Assembly (NCBI GenBank): GCA_004794785.1
Contig: SJOL01004010.1
Location: 167,524 to 231,523 of the forward strand
Reading direction: 5' to 3'
Source: Opisthorchis felineus
Taxonomy: Eukaryota; Platyhelminthes; Trematoda; Opisthorchiida; Opisthorchiidae
DNA length: 64,000 bases
The translations under genes and the position numbers were made by a program. This document shows, piece after piece, positions 24,801 to 39,800 of this stretch (the stretch's first letter is position 1; every line of letters begins with the position of its first letter). The notes beneath the pieces were generated by a model. It worked only from the letters and a program-made list of their open reading frames with translations. It did not search any database and was not told where the DNA came from.

Positions 24801-27800
24801 GAACTTGTCAGTGACGGCTTGAAAAGTCCCAGATAAATGTTGCTGCTGTCCAGTCAGTTTAAAAAATGTCCTGAATGGTGACGGCTTTCTCCACTCATTC
24901 TGCCTGGTGGAGACCAATTTTTGTAGCTGGGTTAGCCCAAATAGGGCTTTTGTGAACTGTGACCAAATCACTAATTAACTTAACGTCAACTCAGTATCTA
25001 AACAGCTCACAAAAGTAGCAGCAGGCTCTCGGTAAATCCAGCTTTCAGCTGGAATCTCAAAACAAACACTAGACGCATTAACAGACTATTGAAGTGGCGC
25101 ATCTAATAATAAAACTTCACTTGAGTCATACGCTCATTTGCAAACGAGTGTAATTGACGGTATTATAGAATTTTGTAAGGTACACGTAGGTTTAACAGAA
25201 TCTGCCCCTCCCTGGTGAACTCCAAGGTGAGGGGAAACGCTGGTGAACTGTCTAAGGGTTTTCAGTGACCTTCGTATAGTTTGTTGCGCCAAGTTTACTG
25301 AGATCGACATAAACAAGCACGTAAGGGACTACATCAGAAGATTCAAGGAAACGATCCCCTATAGATTATCCAAACCAGTAGACCATCAAGTCATGAGTTC
25401 AACGTAAAGCGGCCTACATGCAATCTCAAAGAGATTAGTGATAAACATCCAAACCGCAAAAGGTACGTGGAACTATCTGAATGGGCACCACATGTACTGA
25501 TAACTAACGCGACACTGCACAAATGTCGGTAAATGGAAGGAGATAGGACATTAATTGGAATAAACTCACAAACTGTTCAACATAGGTCCACGGATCAACA
25601 ATCTAATCGTGCAATTTCCCAAAGTTGTCGAACCGCGCCTGAAATTGGGTTGTAGAATTTGAAGTTCATTGTCCGGCGAGGAAAACCGCTTTGTTGAGAA
25701 CCGTTTCCAATTGTAATAGAATTCATCAATATTTAATGCCTCAACTCTTACAGTCTAAGGACTTCCTTTAATGTTTTACGATATGACCGGAAAACTGAAA
25801 GAATTCACCTCAAAATTGTGGCGTGTCCACATAATCAGATAAGCCAAAGAGGAACGTTCTTGCCCGAATGCGAATATACAGGAATCCCCCAAAAAACGCC
25901 CCTTCGAAGAAAGTCCGCCATCAGCTAGCAAGAGACCAGCCCTCATGAGAAACCGAATCGCCTCTCCCACTTGCGGATATCTGTATGCACATTCATTTGT
26001 TGAATAGGATACATCTGTGCTACCAAACTTACAGTCATACAGGTTTGATTCGTTTGTCTGAAGACCAAGGCTTATAGTCCTGATTGATTTTAGGGATGTT
26101 TTCGTTTGATGGTTGTTGTTTTAGCAGAAGAAGTGGAGATGGAAGGTTTCAAATAGATGGATACAAACATTGAATCGAATATTTCAAGAAGACACTGAAG
26201 TTGTCCAACATATTTCTGAATTTAGTTCCTCGACAGTCAGATTGGGACACTACCGTGCTCTGAGCGCACCTAGAAAGTGAACTATGGGTAGGCAAGATCC
26301 AGCGATCCAGCCTAAAGTGTCTGATCAGCTAACATTAGATGTTAAACTGTGGCTCTGACTGCAGCGAAGGGCTTTCCTCCTTACACTTGGTGCCGTGACC
26401 AGGATAAGGATGAAGATACCGTGGCCACAACCTTTTGAGGATGGAGATGTGCGGACCTTCCTGGAGGAGTTCAAGAATGTTGCGGAGGCGGCTGGATTGG
26501 AGACCGACAGGGGTAAGTTGGCGGCACTGAAGACCCTCCTCAGAGGCCGGGCAAAGGGGGCCCCGGATGCCGCCAGAAGGGGCGCTCGGATAATGGACTG
26601 GGCCGCCACGAAGGAAGCTCTTGCGGCGGAGTTCGACTCACCGACCGACCACCAGGAGACTATGAGGCGGTTCAAGATGGCCAGAATGGAACCTGGATGT
26701 GACCCGACGGTGTTCTTCGCCAGCCTGCAGCAGTCGTTGGATCGGGCCTTGCCGGGACTGGACGGGGTTTCGCGACAGCAGTTACTGTCCGACCAGTTCG
26801 TCGAAGGTGTGCGGCCTGCGCTTGCTGCCCAGTTGCGGTTGGCAAGGGCAACTGGCCAGTTGAGTGTGGAGCACCTGGTGCATCTGGCACGGGAATTGGC
26901 CGAGGCGCTGCTGGCCACGTTGCAGTCGCAGAACAACAGGGATGAGTCAACAGTGGAGGACCTGAAGAACAACGTGGACCAACTCGCCAAACAGCTTGCA
27001 GCCATCGGGACGGAATCGCAAAGGTACGCCCGAACGAGCCGATGCTACAAGTGTGGCAGGCCTGACCATTGGAAGAATCAGTGTCCTCACACCCGACCAC
27101 TTGTACATAATAAAACTTTGGATTACTCCTCTTCTCCCGGGTGGGTTGTGATTAGTGCAGTGACACAGGCTACCATACAGGCCGTTATCGAGATAGACGG
27201 AAAAAAACTGGAAAAACGACTGGAATATTTGGCCGGTTGTTAAATGAGATCCTAACCCCCGTTCCCTATGTGCACCAATCAGTCAATAATAGAGGACAAT
27301 AGTATTAAAGCCACACGCAAGGCTAATTCCATACGTCCATAGGATCATACACGGGAAGAACCATCTATTAGTCTTTACCTACCGGCTCCATTTAACAACT
27401 GTGATGCTTTTAACTTGGGATCTTCTATCAGGTTCTAGATCATGGAGATGTCCGGCACCTTGTTCGGTGCCGAAGCCCATGGGCTGACTGCCAAGAATGG
27501 CGTGGGCCGTGGTCAGATAGGTCACCGGAATGGGAAGGCGTGAGTGCGGCGGACAAGTCCAATTTACAAATTCAGTTTCAAGATGATGGTGAATTTTGGT
27601 AAGTGTGTTTTGCTGAAATGTTTGCTAATAGACAATTACAGGTCCTGATATAATGCTTGCCAGTCAGCCTTTTTTAGAATCAGCCCAAATAAAATCGGTC
27701 TCTTCCCACAGTTTTTTTTACTGAGCATCAAGTCAACTCTATGCTAATGCTTGCTGACACGGACCAAACAATAAGCTAAATAGATTACGTTTCTCAAATG

Positions 27801-30800
27801 ACGACAAACAGCAATTGATGGTGGAGCTAGTCTAGAGTATCTAAAGCATCCCCATAGTTATTTGTTCGACTCCCAATGAAGACTTACATTTCTAGGCTAA
27901 CTGACCAACATCCCAATGTTTTAGTTAGTTGAGCAGTCTACCAGGCGCTCCCTTCAAAATCAATCATTGAAAGTTAGCCGACGGTTGTTGAGAAGTGAAT
28001 TCTGCATGCGGTAGGGCTCCTTCCTGTTCAGACTCGTAATCTGACGATCACAACCCGATTCAAACACTGCCTAGATGTTCGTTAGTAATGCAGTACTCTA
28101 TCTGTCCCCGGGCAACGACTTTCTTTCTTATAGGAGGGTTTCATGACAATAATAAGGGGTTTTAAGACCACCTCCAGAATAAGACCGCCTTCAGTTGTCC
28201 AGCCGCAGTAGCTTTCGAGCCAATTTTAAGACAAAACTTTATCCTGTATAGTTCGTGCCAAAATCACGCTAGATTCCCAGTATCCTGAACTCAAGATGGA
28301 CACTTATAACTGTGCGACTGTGAAAACTTTCCCACAAATTACTCATGAATGCATACTTTCTATATGGCTAATTTAGTGAACGTGTACTGGCAGTGTCCCG
28401 AACTAGTGACACCTAAACTACATTAACTGGCCGGTAAGCAGGTGGCAGTTGATCTGTTCACCTGAAGCTCAACAAGCAGATTGACCATCATCTGATTACC
28501 AGACTGTGAACCATCGATTTGACGTTAACCTCAGTGGGCTTTCTAGAGTGAACGAACAGAGTTCTCGCGAAGCGAGCATTTACCATGCCATAATTTTGTG
28601 TGGTTCTATGTCCACAATGGCCTGATAACCTACTTTGCCGCAAATTGACAGACAAACTGTCATTTCTGTGTGCTAAACTCATGTCCGGTTTTGCCCGGCG
28701 CAGCATGCCGTTTGCAAAAGAGTACTTATTTTTGGGTTGATGTGTTTCTAACGTCTCACTGCAGTCTGCAGGGAGGTATTAAAATTACGCCAGTCTGAAG
28801 AAATAAACGAACGACGCGTTATTAATAAGGCAGTACTCACTGTCGTCCACCTGTTTTATGAATCCTAAGATGTTTCATTTTGATGGTGTTCGGAATTCCG
28901 ATTTTACTTTTTCTCGTCCCGGTTGGGACTGCTCAATCTGGGTCACTGTTTACCTCGGCTTCAATGGTCTGTGCCCACGTTTCCTGTGAATCAGAAACCT
29001 GGTTGTTGCCACAGTTTATTCGACAGCTCTAATCTCCAATAACAGGGGACATACATAGTGCACCACAAAGATTCATCAAGTCACAGCGTGAACCAATGCG
29101 TATTACACAAACAGGGTAGGGGTGCGCGCAACCTGATTCGTAAAAACACTTTTGGTCGTCCCTCAGAAAATTCGCCATGTAAGTGGCACCAGCTACAATG
29201 CCATTTACTGGCAAAGCCGCCCTACTTCAGCAGCATATCGACCAATGATCGACAGGAACTCCTTTTATGAGAGGAAAATGTTATACCAACGGATGACACT
29301 TGAACCTCTTGGGATTTAGCTACGGATGTCTAGGGAAAACCTGACGTTCTAACAGACCGCTTATTGGGCCAATAACCATGGCTCAAGTTCAACGGAAAGA
29401 CAATTGCTGAACAAACGGTTTTCCGGATCTTGTCCTCAAGTCAACAGTAGTCCAACGGTTACATAGTTAAAGTAGTATAAATTAAGCTCCAAAGTTCCAA
29501 ATGCATGTTGTGTGAACACCCAAATGACCGGTAGACTAAAAGGCCAACTGGGTGGACAATGTCTGCTGGAATGGGGGACATATGCATCAAGCGACGTATC
29601 ACAGGAGCGAAGCAAGCTGAGCTCTAATTCAAAATGTTTCCGCTAACGTAGGATCTCCTGTGTGCGCCTATTACAAAGGTTTCGGCCATCATCAAGCTAT
29701 ACCTTTGGATCCGCCTCTGAAGTTCCTACAGAACCCACCAGATTGTGCGAAATACTTTGATAGGGTTGACCTCCTAGTCCGCATCCCGGAAGTGTGAATT
29801 GACGACCGCTGTGAATTACCAGGTGACTCCGCTGCTAATCTAAGAGAGAATGTGCTACTGTATTCTCTTCCCAAGTTACCTAGTCTTCCACCCATCATGC
29901 TCCGCTACACGACAACAAGAAAAATAGTGCACAACCACAGTCTGAATGTGAATTTCAAGTGGAACATTTTGTTAGTGATCGCGATCACAGAGTTGCTGCT
30001 GCAAAGATATCCAAACCCGACGGCAGATTACATTTGCCAGTAAGTCACTTTCAAAGGGTGAACTAAAAACCACCACGATGACTGGACACATGGCTGTTGC
30101 ACGACATTTTTTCCTTAATGGCTGATTTGAGACATCCTTTGCGTCTCAGTAAGTTGGTAGCTTACGTCAGATGAGTTGTCAGGCTCAGTGGATTAGAATG
30201 GTCCAGCCTAACTGGAAAAATTGTCACAGTATGCTTTTGTCTCAAAGGTACAAAGTTGTTAAGGTTTGCGTGCTGGCCAGTCCAAGTGGGGTTTCTGTAG
30301 ACCGACTTTCATAGTGAACCGTTTGGCAACCATTTTGAAATAAATTCCAAGAAATTATACATATCGCCTGCTTTTGATTCAAACATGAGCCTGAGTGAAG
30401 ACATTTAACAGAGTGAACACTTCATCCCTATTTGACGAAGTTAGGAAAATATCATCCAGTGTCTTCATGCAAACAAACCATATAGGGAGCCTTTGACAAA
30501 TAGGCATCTACACTTGGAACCACTTGAAAGCACTTAAATTAAAAATGATGTTATACCAGACAAAGGACCTTGGATGTTCGTCATGATCACGACTGAACAC
30601 CATAATAAAATGATACAGGTAGTTTATGGCACATCTGAATTCCTACAAGATCGCGTGAAAGGAGACCAGAGCGGAATATTCAAAAGTAAACTGAAGAAAG
30701 GCGAGGCAACCACATCTGACGCTATAATTAGCCGTCTTAACCCACGAGACCGGAGATTTCGAGACCGGACGTCTCCTAAAAATATACAGAACAGTTTTAT

Positions 30801-33800
30801 AGCTCAGTGGTTAGCAGAAAAGTGGAAATATTTATACCTGCGCATTTGTCAACAGTCTCCACGGAGCCTTTGAGTTCTTTAAATGGATAAAAGAGGCGAA
30901 TGTGAACTCTTGATATATATGTCCCCTGAATGACATTTCCCATTTTACGAGCGTGCAGCTTACAGAAACGACAAGCTTAGTTGTGATCACCCTAATTCAT
31001 CAGGAAACCGCACACCAATCTCATTTATTTCCTTGACAGAATTGCTTTTACGCTGGGTGGTCTCATCTGCAGGTGTTCTTTAATCTAAATTCCCCACATA
31101 TTTCAAGACAGAACTTTGGTACTTGAGAACTCACTCCATAAAGTGTGATCATAATGGGGGGACCTCATAGTGAGGTTGACCTTATGTTAATAAAAATCAC
31201 TTGGATATATCCAGACAATAAAACTGTCAGATGTCCAGCTGGATAGTAAAAGTCCACGTGTTTAATCATCTGACGGTTCAGCCAGTTTGATTTATGCGTT
31301 CCTCAAAACTTTTGATTTAGCAGTGCAGTCCAACATATATGCCACGAATGTCTGATACTACTTGAAACCGCTGAGTATTTGTGGGTGTTGATCCAAATTT
31401 TTAGACGAGTGAAGCTAAGAAATATATTAGGGTGTTTATCTGTGCCCATTGTCTTCATCCGAATACGTCTGTCCTACATACCGTGGAAAAAAATCGTTCA
31501 GCTATAGAACCCTTTTGGTGCCCAACTGCCATGCCAGCAGCAGGAAGCACGAGGGCTGGGATACTGCCAGGTTGCCCAAACCTAGACAGGGGAAGTCAAG
31601 AGGCAGAGGTCGGGTTCGAACCACGGACCTTCCGGTCAGCAACTTCGCGCTCTAACCACTGAGCCACCTCGCCCCTACATACCGTGAACAATGGACTAAT
31701 TCAGGTAGGCTTATTGAAATCCGGTGGCTTGACGGAACTCTAGGCAAATTGGTCGGAGTGTTGGATATTATTAGTCAAACACCGTTTCAAGCATTGTTGT
31801 TGAATAGAAAAACACAAAGAAGAATGAGAAATAATCATAATGGTTGCCCTAGGAGGTTAATTCCGTCTTCAATGGCAGGATCATCGTTGTTTCTCTCAGG
31901 ATTATTGAGGCAGATTGAAACCCTCCAACACCCGGAAAGGAAGTTGAACGATCCACCATTCCGCTAAGGTTGGCTGAATAGCGGTGTAGTCAGACGGCAT
32001 CTCTTATCCTTCAGAAACAGCAGTCCAGTTCCGGAAATATTTTGCTGAGTGGCTGCTCAAGTGACAAATCCTTAGCAGAAGTCCAACGCATCTCAAAGAA
32101 TTTCATGTTTTGAGCATATCACTGTGTAAGTGAAAAGGAATTTTCATTTGTGTGTTGACTGAATACCATTCACACTTTAGAACTCAGATTCTGCAGTGTT
32201 TCTGCTGTTTTTAAATAGCGACGATCTTGCTCTAAAACGTTTCTAAAAGATGAAGACAATTGTAGGCGTCACACGCAGAGGAATTGCAAACTGAATTTTA
32301 TAATCCTCATTGTTTTTCAAGATCACCTCAATCGAAAGCCAACAATTTTATTGGGCTCGCGGTAGCTCAGTGGATAAGTCACAAACTCACTGACTAGGTT
32401 TTTGGTTCAAATTCAACCTCAGAATCTCGATTGCTACTGTCTAGGCTTAAGCAACCTGACACCATTTTACCCTCGTGCCTTTTCCAGGTGACATTGCAGC
32501 TATGCATCGAAAGGCCCCTACAGATGAATGAATAGTATTACTTAATACACTACCTGATGAAACTTAAGAATGGCAAAACTGGTCGTGGGCTGTTCAAGCG
32601 TTTTCACCAACCTAAAGAGTAGTAGATTACATCTATACAATCGCAATATCTCAAATATTGCGCTAACTGAAACACGAGGCAGCCTGGTGCAGCACATTCA
32701 GTCACAAACGAGAGAATCAGCTGGGTTCTAGGTGAGCTTCTTCGCTAGTTTCGTGCTATCTGGGTTCAAGTAGAAACTCGGGTAACGCGGCTACCTGAGG
32801 AGCCCCCAAAAGGGCGAAACCAGTCGTGGGCTGTTGAATTATATGCAGCAACCTCATGAGTAGTGTATTACGTCTATAGAAACTCACTTTTTTTCCGTAG
32901 GATGTCCTTTGAGGATTTCACCAAAAATTTTACATCAATGGAGATGTGTCATCTAGGCTTTTCAAGCCTAGAACCACATGCCAAAATTAAAGGCAGGCGA
33001 CGTTTGGAGGAAGTCATTTATCCGGGATCCTGGAAGAGGAATGTCAACGCTGGTGGATGTGGCAATTATCTTGGTATGTTTCAGACCTAGCCGTCGCTGT
33101 AATTAAGTGGCAGTAAAATTGATGTGATGTAAACTTCTAACAAAATATGCTTTCTCTTATGTGTTAGAGACCGATGAATGCATTGCCAAGATGTTTGGTA
33201 TCATATGTATCAAAAACAATCACACAGAATATCCAATGTTAAAAATTTAGATGGCAGTGTAAGATTATTGAAGAAAAACCTCATTAGTTTTGATAACACC
33301 CAATTTACCGCAAATCAATCACGTTTGTGAGTCGTTTCAATCATCTGTGCAAAGCTAATCCACAAACGTGCCGTCTTGAAACTTTCCAAAGTTACTGAAG
33401 AGTGCCACTTTGGTGATCCAATTTATCACCCCGAGTGAAGAAGCCCAGTATGGAAAAAAAACCTTGCGGAGTTGATTTTTAGGGATCTGACCACATAAAC
33501 CAAATTGTTACCTGGCGGCTTGGTAATTGTCAGAACACCCACGGCTGATCAGCCTGGCTAGTCGGTAGTATTCAAGTGATCTGACTTAGTAAACTGCGAG
33601 TTAGGTTGAAGGTCATATCTTACGTCTTTCACTAGTCAAAATAAAAGCATAATTAATGGCCACATGGACAGACTTAAATGCGATTAATTACCTCAAGACA
33701 GATGGGGCTCAGATGCTTACGAACATTACAGTTACATTTGTCAAACAATGAGGGTTAGGTATAACAACAAAAAACAACAGCGAGTGAGCAGCGCTTAAAA

Positions 33801-36800
33801 AGAGTTCCGAAATACGTCCAAGACTGTTAGACCAGTTATGCCAGAATCCTTCAAGAATACGATTTGTATCGAGTTTGTATCATCTCCGAAAATGGAAGTA
33901 TGTGCTAATTCTGCTCAACATACACGTGGATCGTCCGCAGTTCGCATCACCTTCGAACAAGGAACGCATTCATCAAAGTGCCGAGCAGAAATTCTGCACT
34001 AAAATCCTTCTAGTTGCTCGAAAGTTGGTCAGCTTACTGAACTGATTTTGATTTTACAACAGAAATTAAAGTGGGTGTTCTCTGTTTAGGATTCAACTTC
34101 CTAACACTCCCATGGGAAGCCCCTTGAAATATATCTTGTGGAAATTCAGTGTGAATAAATTTCCGGTTGCCTATGCAGTCTCCGGCAGACTCCGTACAAT
34201 TTTCAGCATGTCGCTCCACAGTTGCACTATGTACTTTGCGGCTGTCAATGTAAAAGTCTATGGACATCCAGGTAGTCATGTGCGCTGGTTGCGCGCCACT
34301 CTGAACGTTACTGGCTCAAGGATCTTCCAATGTCAATTTCCCTGTGACAAACAGCTCTCAATTTACTGCTCTAGTTTAGTCAACCCACAGAATAGAACTC
34401 ATTAGGCAAAAAAATATTAAAAGTCTCCTCATCTGGATGGCCAAAAACATCGAACTTGCTTCTGGGCTCACACAGAGGCTATATTACACAAAATGTTCAC
34501 CGAGTTGACGGTACATAATTTATGTGGATTTAGATTGGCTTCTGAGCCACTCACATCGGGTGGTTGGACCTTCTTCGTTTGATGAATTCAACTGCGAATA
34601 ACACTGTCTTACGGACTATTTTCGTTTTTGAATGGGTTACTTAAATTTCCTAGGGTAACTGTTGCTTGTCAACTCCCTAATGCAGGAAAACCTCGGATAG
34701 GGTTGTAGCACCGTCAGACTTTGTGCAGAAGTTTTGCTGAAATAAATATCAGAAAACAATCATAAACGGAAAACCGCTTCAGTTTACGATAGTACACGAC
34801 AATTTGCTGCTGGTCTGCCTACCAGACTATCAAACTGAAGAAATATCGCAAATACACTTGGACAGATTCTTCCAGTCTCATTATTTGATGCTCGAGGAAA
34901 GCCTACATTTAAGGCAGTAGGCTCCAGGGTCAATCCACTGAAGGTGTGTAAAGCGCATGTAGTAGAAACTTGAAGTTCCTGTTATCAATAAAGTGACCAG
35001 AAAAATTATCCGAGACCTGTGGAGCTGGTTTGAAAACAAATTTCACTGTCTGTGAAGGACAGTTTTACAGGAACTTTGAACTCCAATGACAGCTTGTACT
35101 TCATAACTTCATCTATTGCTTCCTTCGTTGATATGGATGGGGCAAAATATTAGTGTTAGAAAAAACGAGACCGTTCATACAAGCGTGGTGTGAAAATGAA
35201 CTGAAAAACTTATCCGACCCATTCACAGCTACTGTGAACTGTTAAACCAATACTGTGCATTCTATCGTGCTCTCTCTTTGTTAAAATATTGACTGATGAC
35301 GGATTTCAGTGCCATTACTCGCAGGCAGATCACATGATCCGTTCTTTTCCAGACACGTTTGTGACAAACCCGCAGTTCATCATTGAAATCATTGCACCGG
35401 ATCTTGACGATAGTCAGTATGTGTGCAGCGTTGTCATTGGCTTGATGCAGAAACCGTTAGGACAAGAGGCGAGAGGAAGCTACCATTACATCGGTTTTGC
35501 TGTGTACGCGGTGAGTATGCTACGAAAAGATCGTTTCATTTCTGAAGATTTTAACTGGACTTCAAAGAAGTCCATGATAGTGTATTGATGTTGGCATTTC
35601 GGTAATAAAGCCTCCTAAATTCCGGCTTGTTTCAGGTTTCACCAGCTCAAGCAGTGCCGGTAAACCGATTCTTTATTCAACGTACACGGCCCCTGAAAAC
35701 TCCTCACTTTGCAGACGTGCGTGAAGTGACAGAACGCTTCAAAGTTCCTCCCGGACGCTACATAATCATTCCAAGTACGCATAAGCCGAACGAAGAGGCG
35801 GATTTCATAGTCAGAATAATCACGCAACAAGGAATTAAACACAGGTAAACAAGCTGTTTTGGTTCCTTTTTGTCTTTACCCATAAACGACTCTTGAACTT
35901 TGTCCAACTAAATACTACCCATTCCAGTGTGGTCGTTCCTTCAGCCACTTTTTCTTAGAGCATAACTGTCATCTGTCTTCTCCTTGAGAAAACGTAAGGG
36001 AACCAAACAAGTGCGCTGAATTCATGAATGAAAGCAAGCGCGCCTCGTCTTCAGGAGGTTCCTTTCTTTGACGTTCCGAATTCAAGAACCCTAAACGTTA
36101 TGGCATACACAACTTACGTTTAGCAGTGTAGCTGCAGTAAATTCCCTTCAGGATTGTTCACTTTGAATGAATCCTTCAGATGTCATAAATTTTGAAATAA
36201 ATCGTTCATCAAAATTCTTCAGCTAACAATGTGGAAACAACAGTTACTATATGAGCAAACGAACGGCAGCTAAAATCCAAACCGTGAGGTATCATAAATC
36301 TGTCTGACGTTCGGTTGCACAGGTGTCACAGTTTCTTTCGACTGTATCAGCTGCCACATTCTTGGTTGGTCAACTTGCTGGACTACAGATTAGTTTGCAC
36401 AAACCTGTATTCAGCCGCCGAATTCCATTTGCAGACCCTTCTACTTTAGCATACGTCTTTACTATCTGTCGTCATTCCCGTTGGTTAATCGGTATTTAGT
36501 TTGTTACGTCCGCTTGGGTCACCAATTTTGAATGGCTGCTCAGCGTTATGGTGAGATGTTTTTGCAGCCATGGTCGTGCTGCGCGATATTCATCAACCAT
36601 CATTTAATAGCGGTCAAGAGTAGTAGATTGCCTTTTGCCTGTTCAATCGATAAGCAATAGGAACGAATGGTTTTCTAAGGTTTTGGTCGTTCACTAAACC
36701 ACTTCAGATCAATTTCATAAAGGGATAAGACACGCCAACACTACTTAGTGAGGCTTTTAATGCCTAACTGGCCACAATAAGATGCGATACAGAAAGGCTG

Positions 36801-39800
36801 AGTTCAACTTCGTTGAGTAGCTCTGCTGAGCATTAATATATGCCATTAGGGAGTGTATCCCTAATTGTAGGGGGTCACGTATGATGCCGACGTCAGTTTG
36901 TCTGTCAAGGGCAGAGTTTACACTGCGTCGGTGCGGTCCGTACTGCTTTATGGGTCAGAGACGTGGCCTCTACGCGCAGAGGACATACGAAAGATGTCAG
37001 TGTTTGACCATCGGTGTCTTCGAAACATTGGTCAGGTCTGGTGGGAACATCGGATTAGTAATGCTGAGGTACGCCAGATGGCCTTAGGAAGAAGGAACTC
37101 TCCCACGATAGATGAATTACTCACGCTTCATAGGTTACGCTGGTTAGGACATGTACTCCGCATACCAGAAGACCGTCTGCCTCGCAGAGTTCTTTTCGCC
37201 CAGTCCTGTGCTGAGTGAAAGCGACCGCGAGATGGACAGTGTATGGCCTGACAACGAAGTATGAAAACACTAACCAGTAAACTTAGTCGGGTCGAAAACT
37301 GCCACCTTTCCGGATGGGGACCCCGGGACTCAACTCACCAATGACTAATGACACTGGCAGAAATGGCCCAATCGAGCAGTCAGCGGCGCTTATCCATCAA
37401 AGTTATCGCCTTCAATGTGTAGCTACCCAATTTCCGAACAAACTGAACATGTCATCGCCTCCAAGACCTGGCTGTATGTCCCACACTCTCCCGTTTTCCG
37501 GTGATCGAAACTGTAGCAGCTGGAAACAAAGTGCCTATGGTACACGGTTTTTAGCTGATAAATTGAACTGAATTGAATTGTAGGGGGTCACTCAGTTTCA
37601 CTGTGAGCGTAATCAGTGTAGAAAGGAAAACTGACCGTTCATTGTAGTGGATGCTTTCTGTCTAAGTGTTCAGAGCGGGGGGTATACACTCAGAAGGGAG
37701 ACCGGCTTGAGGTAAAACTTGGGTGTTCGTAAATTAGAAAAGCAACTATGGGGAGCAGAGCTCAACTCATAACCAAAAGAATTAGATCTGTTAGTGAAGC
37801 AAAACGATAAACTAATCCTCATTTCAAAGGGGTAATGCGAAGGGTTAATAACGGTAACTATTTAGTACTCCGCTGTTAGGATCATGGAGGAGATTCTGAG
37901 AAAGCCAAGTACTACGGCTTAGGGAGATTTTTCCTAGCGACTGGGACTACTTCGGAACGATCACGGTGAGTTCAAGTGACGAGTGATTTACATTCATTTG
38001 TCTTGAGGAACGGTAAGTCACAGGAGGATTTTGGAGTGCCTGTTCTGGGAAAGACTTGAGCTGTACGATTATCTCTGCAATTTTGTATAACCATTACTGA
38101 TATATCTCAAACCGCTGAGTAATCCTTTACACTTTAGATTCATCACAATTACTTTTAAGTACATCTCAAAGTCAACCAAGTACTTATAAGCTAGACTCAG
38201 CTTGGAAAACTAGAAGCAGTGGACGGAGGTTAAAGTACTAGGAGGAAGTACCCTGAACACACATCCCACGACACTCACCAGCCTTTTGAGCATTCAAGCA
38301 GTTGCGCTTCAAGACTACCCGTTGGAGTGCTAGTAAATTAACGATGGTCTATGACGTATAGAGTATGGCATTAGTTGGTTTCCGAAGTGACGGCTTCCAG
38401 GGTCAACTGTATAACCGTTGATGTGTTAGTAGTGACAGGAGGTTCCATGGCACAAGTCGAGTTTCTTTCAGTAAGCATCAAGGGATTATGCATGGGATAA
38501 GAATCTGAGTGATGGCGATATATGAGATAATACAACCAACAGACAGTGGTTAGTTGCACTTCTGAACATATCCAAGGTTTACGTGTTTTCAACTCAGCGC
38601 GTCATCATAAGCGCGATATGGCTGTTGATTCGTGCTAGAAATGGCACAAATTTAATGAGCTGGGTTTTTTTACAGCTTCAGAATAAATTCCAACAATCTG
38701 ACTGAAACTTCTTTCTAACGACGGTCTTGTGCTATCACCTTTCCTCACTTTCCTTAGAATGCTGGATAATCAAAACGCCGAAGTTGCACAACCACCGGTA
38801 AGTATATGTTCCTTCTCCGTTTTAAATCCCTACAAAGTGAAAAAAATGAATACGACTTGTGAATCGAAAGTTTACAGATACTTTCTGATATGACCGAATT
38901 TATTCTGTAGGTCAAGACGTTCCTGTGCCGTTCAAGTTGGGAAATCAGAAAATACTCCTTTCATTTTCGAGTCAAAGGATTACTTATACGTTTTTAAGAT
39001 GCAAAAACTACTTGAATGGCCACAAGCTCCACTCAGAAAAAAGTAATCCAGTTTAACTGAAATCCTATCCCATATTAGTGGTTACAACCTATAGTGACCA
39101 ATAGTTCTCTTAGCCACTCGTATTAGAATGAGCTGTTCGTCTTACGTAAAAAAATTCGCTTCACGCTTTCCAGTACTCATTTGTCCAACTCTCTCGAACT
39201 GTATCATTTATGGCTATTGTACCTACATTTACTTTCAAAACAGCCCTGAACTAAACAGACGTTTGCTTCATCAATAAAGGGAAGCGGATCACTGGAGACA
39301 CCAACAGTCTTTAGAAGTTACCAGGGGAAAAAGACCGCCAACATGATGAGCTTGTGTCTTGCATGAACAGCCTCTTTAGTACGGTCTGATTATCGTGCGT
39401 CTTACCGTGCGGTGACATATGGCGACTTCTTCTTAGATGGAAGCACTACATCCAAGTTAGAATTGATAGAAAGTGGATGGAAAATAACCGACTCGAGTAT
39501 CTTCAGACGGACTTTACCTCTTGGAAGCGAGTGATTCGTACCTCAGCATTGTGCAAGAAACAAGACAGGACTACCGTGATGAAGAAGCAACGCCTTTCCT
39601 GGTCTCTTACTCTTACTCTTACCGGCACGTTGTAGATTGGTTTGAAGCTTAGCGAAATACGCTCGTTTGCATACCAAGTTGGTTTTGACGGATGACTCAC
39701 CTGGAACCCAGTTGAATCTCTCGTTCATGATGTATCGCGATACCCCGAACATCGTACCAAATGAAACATGAGGCGACCTGGTTACAGCAAATTCAGTTGC

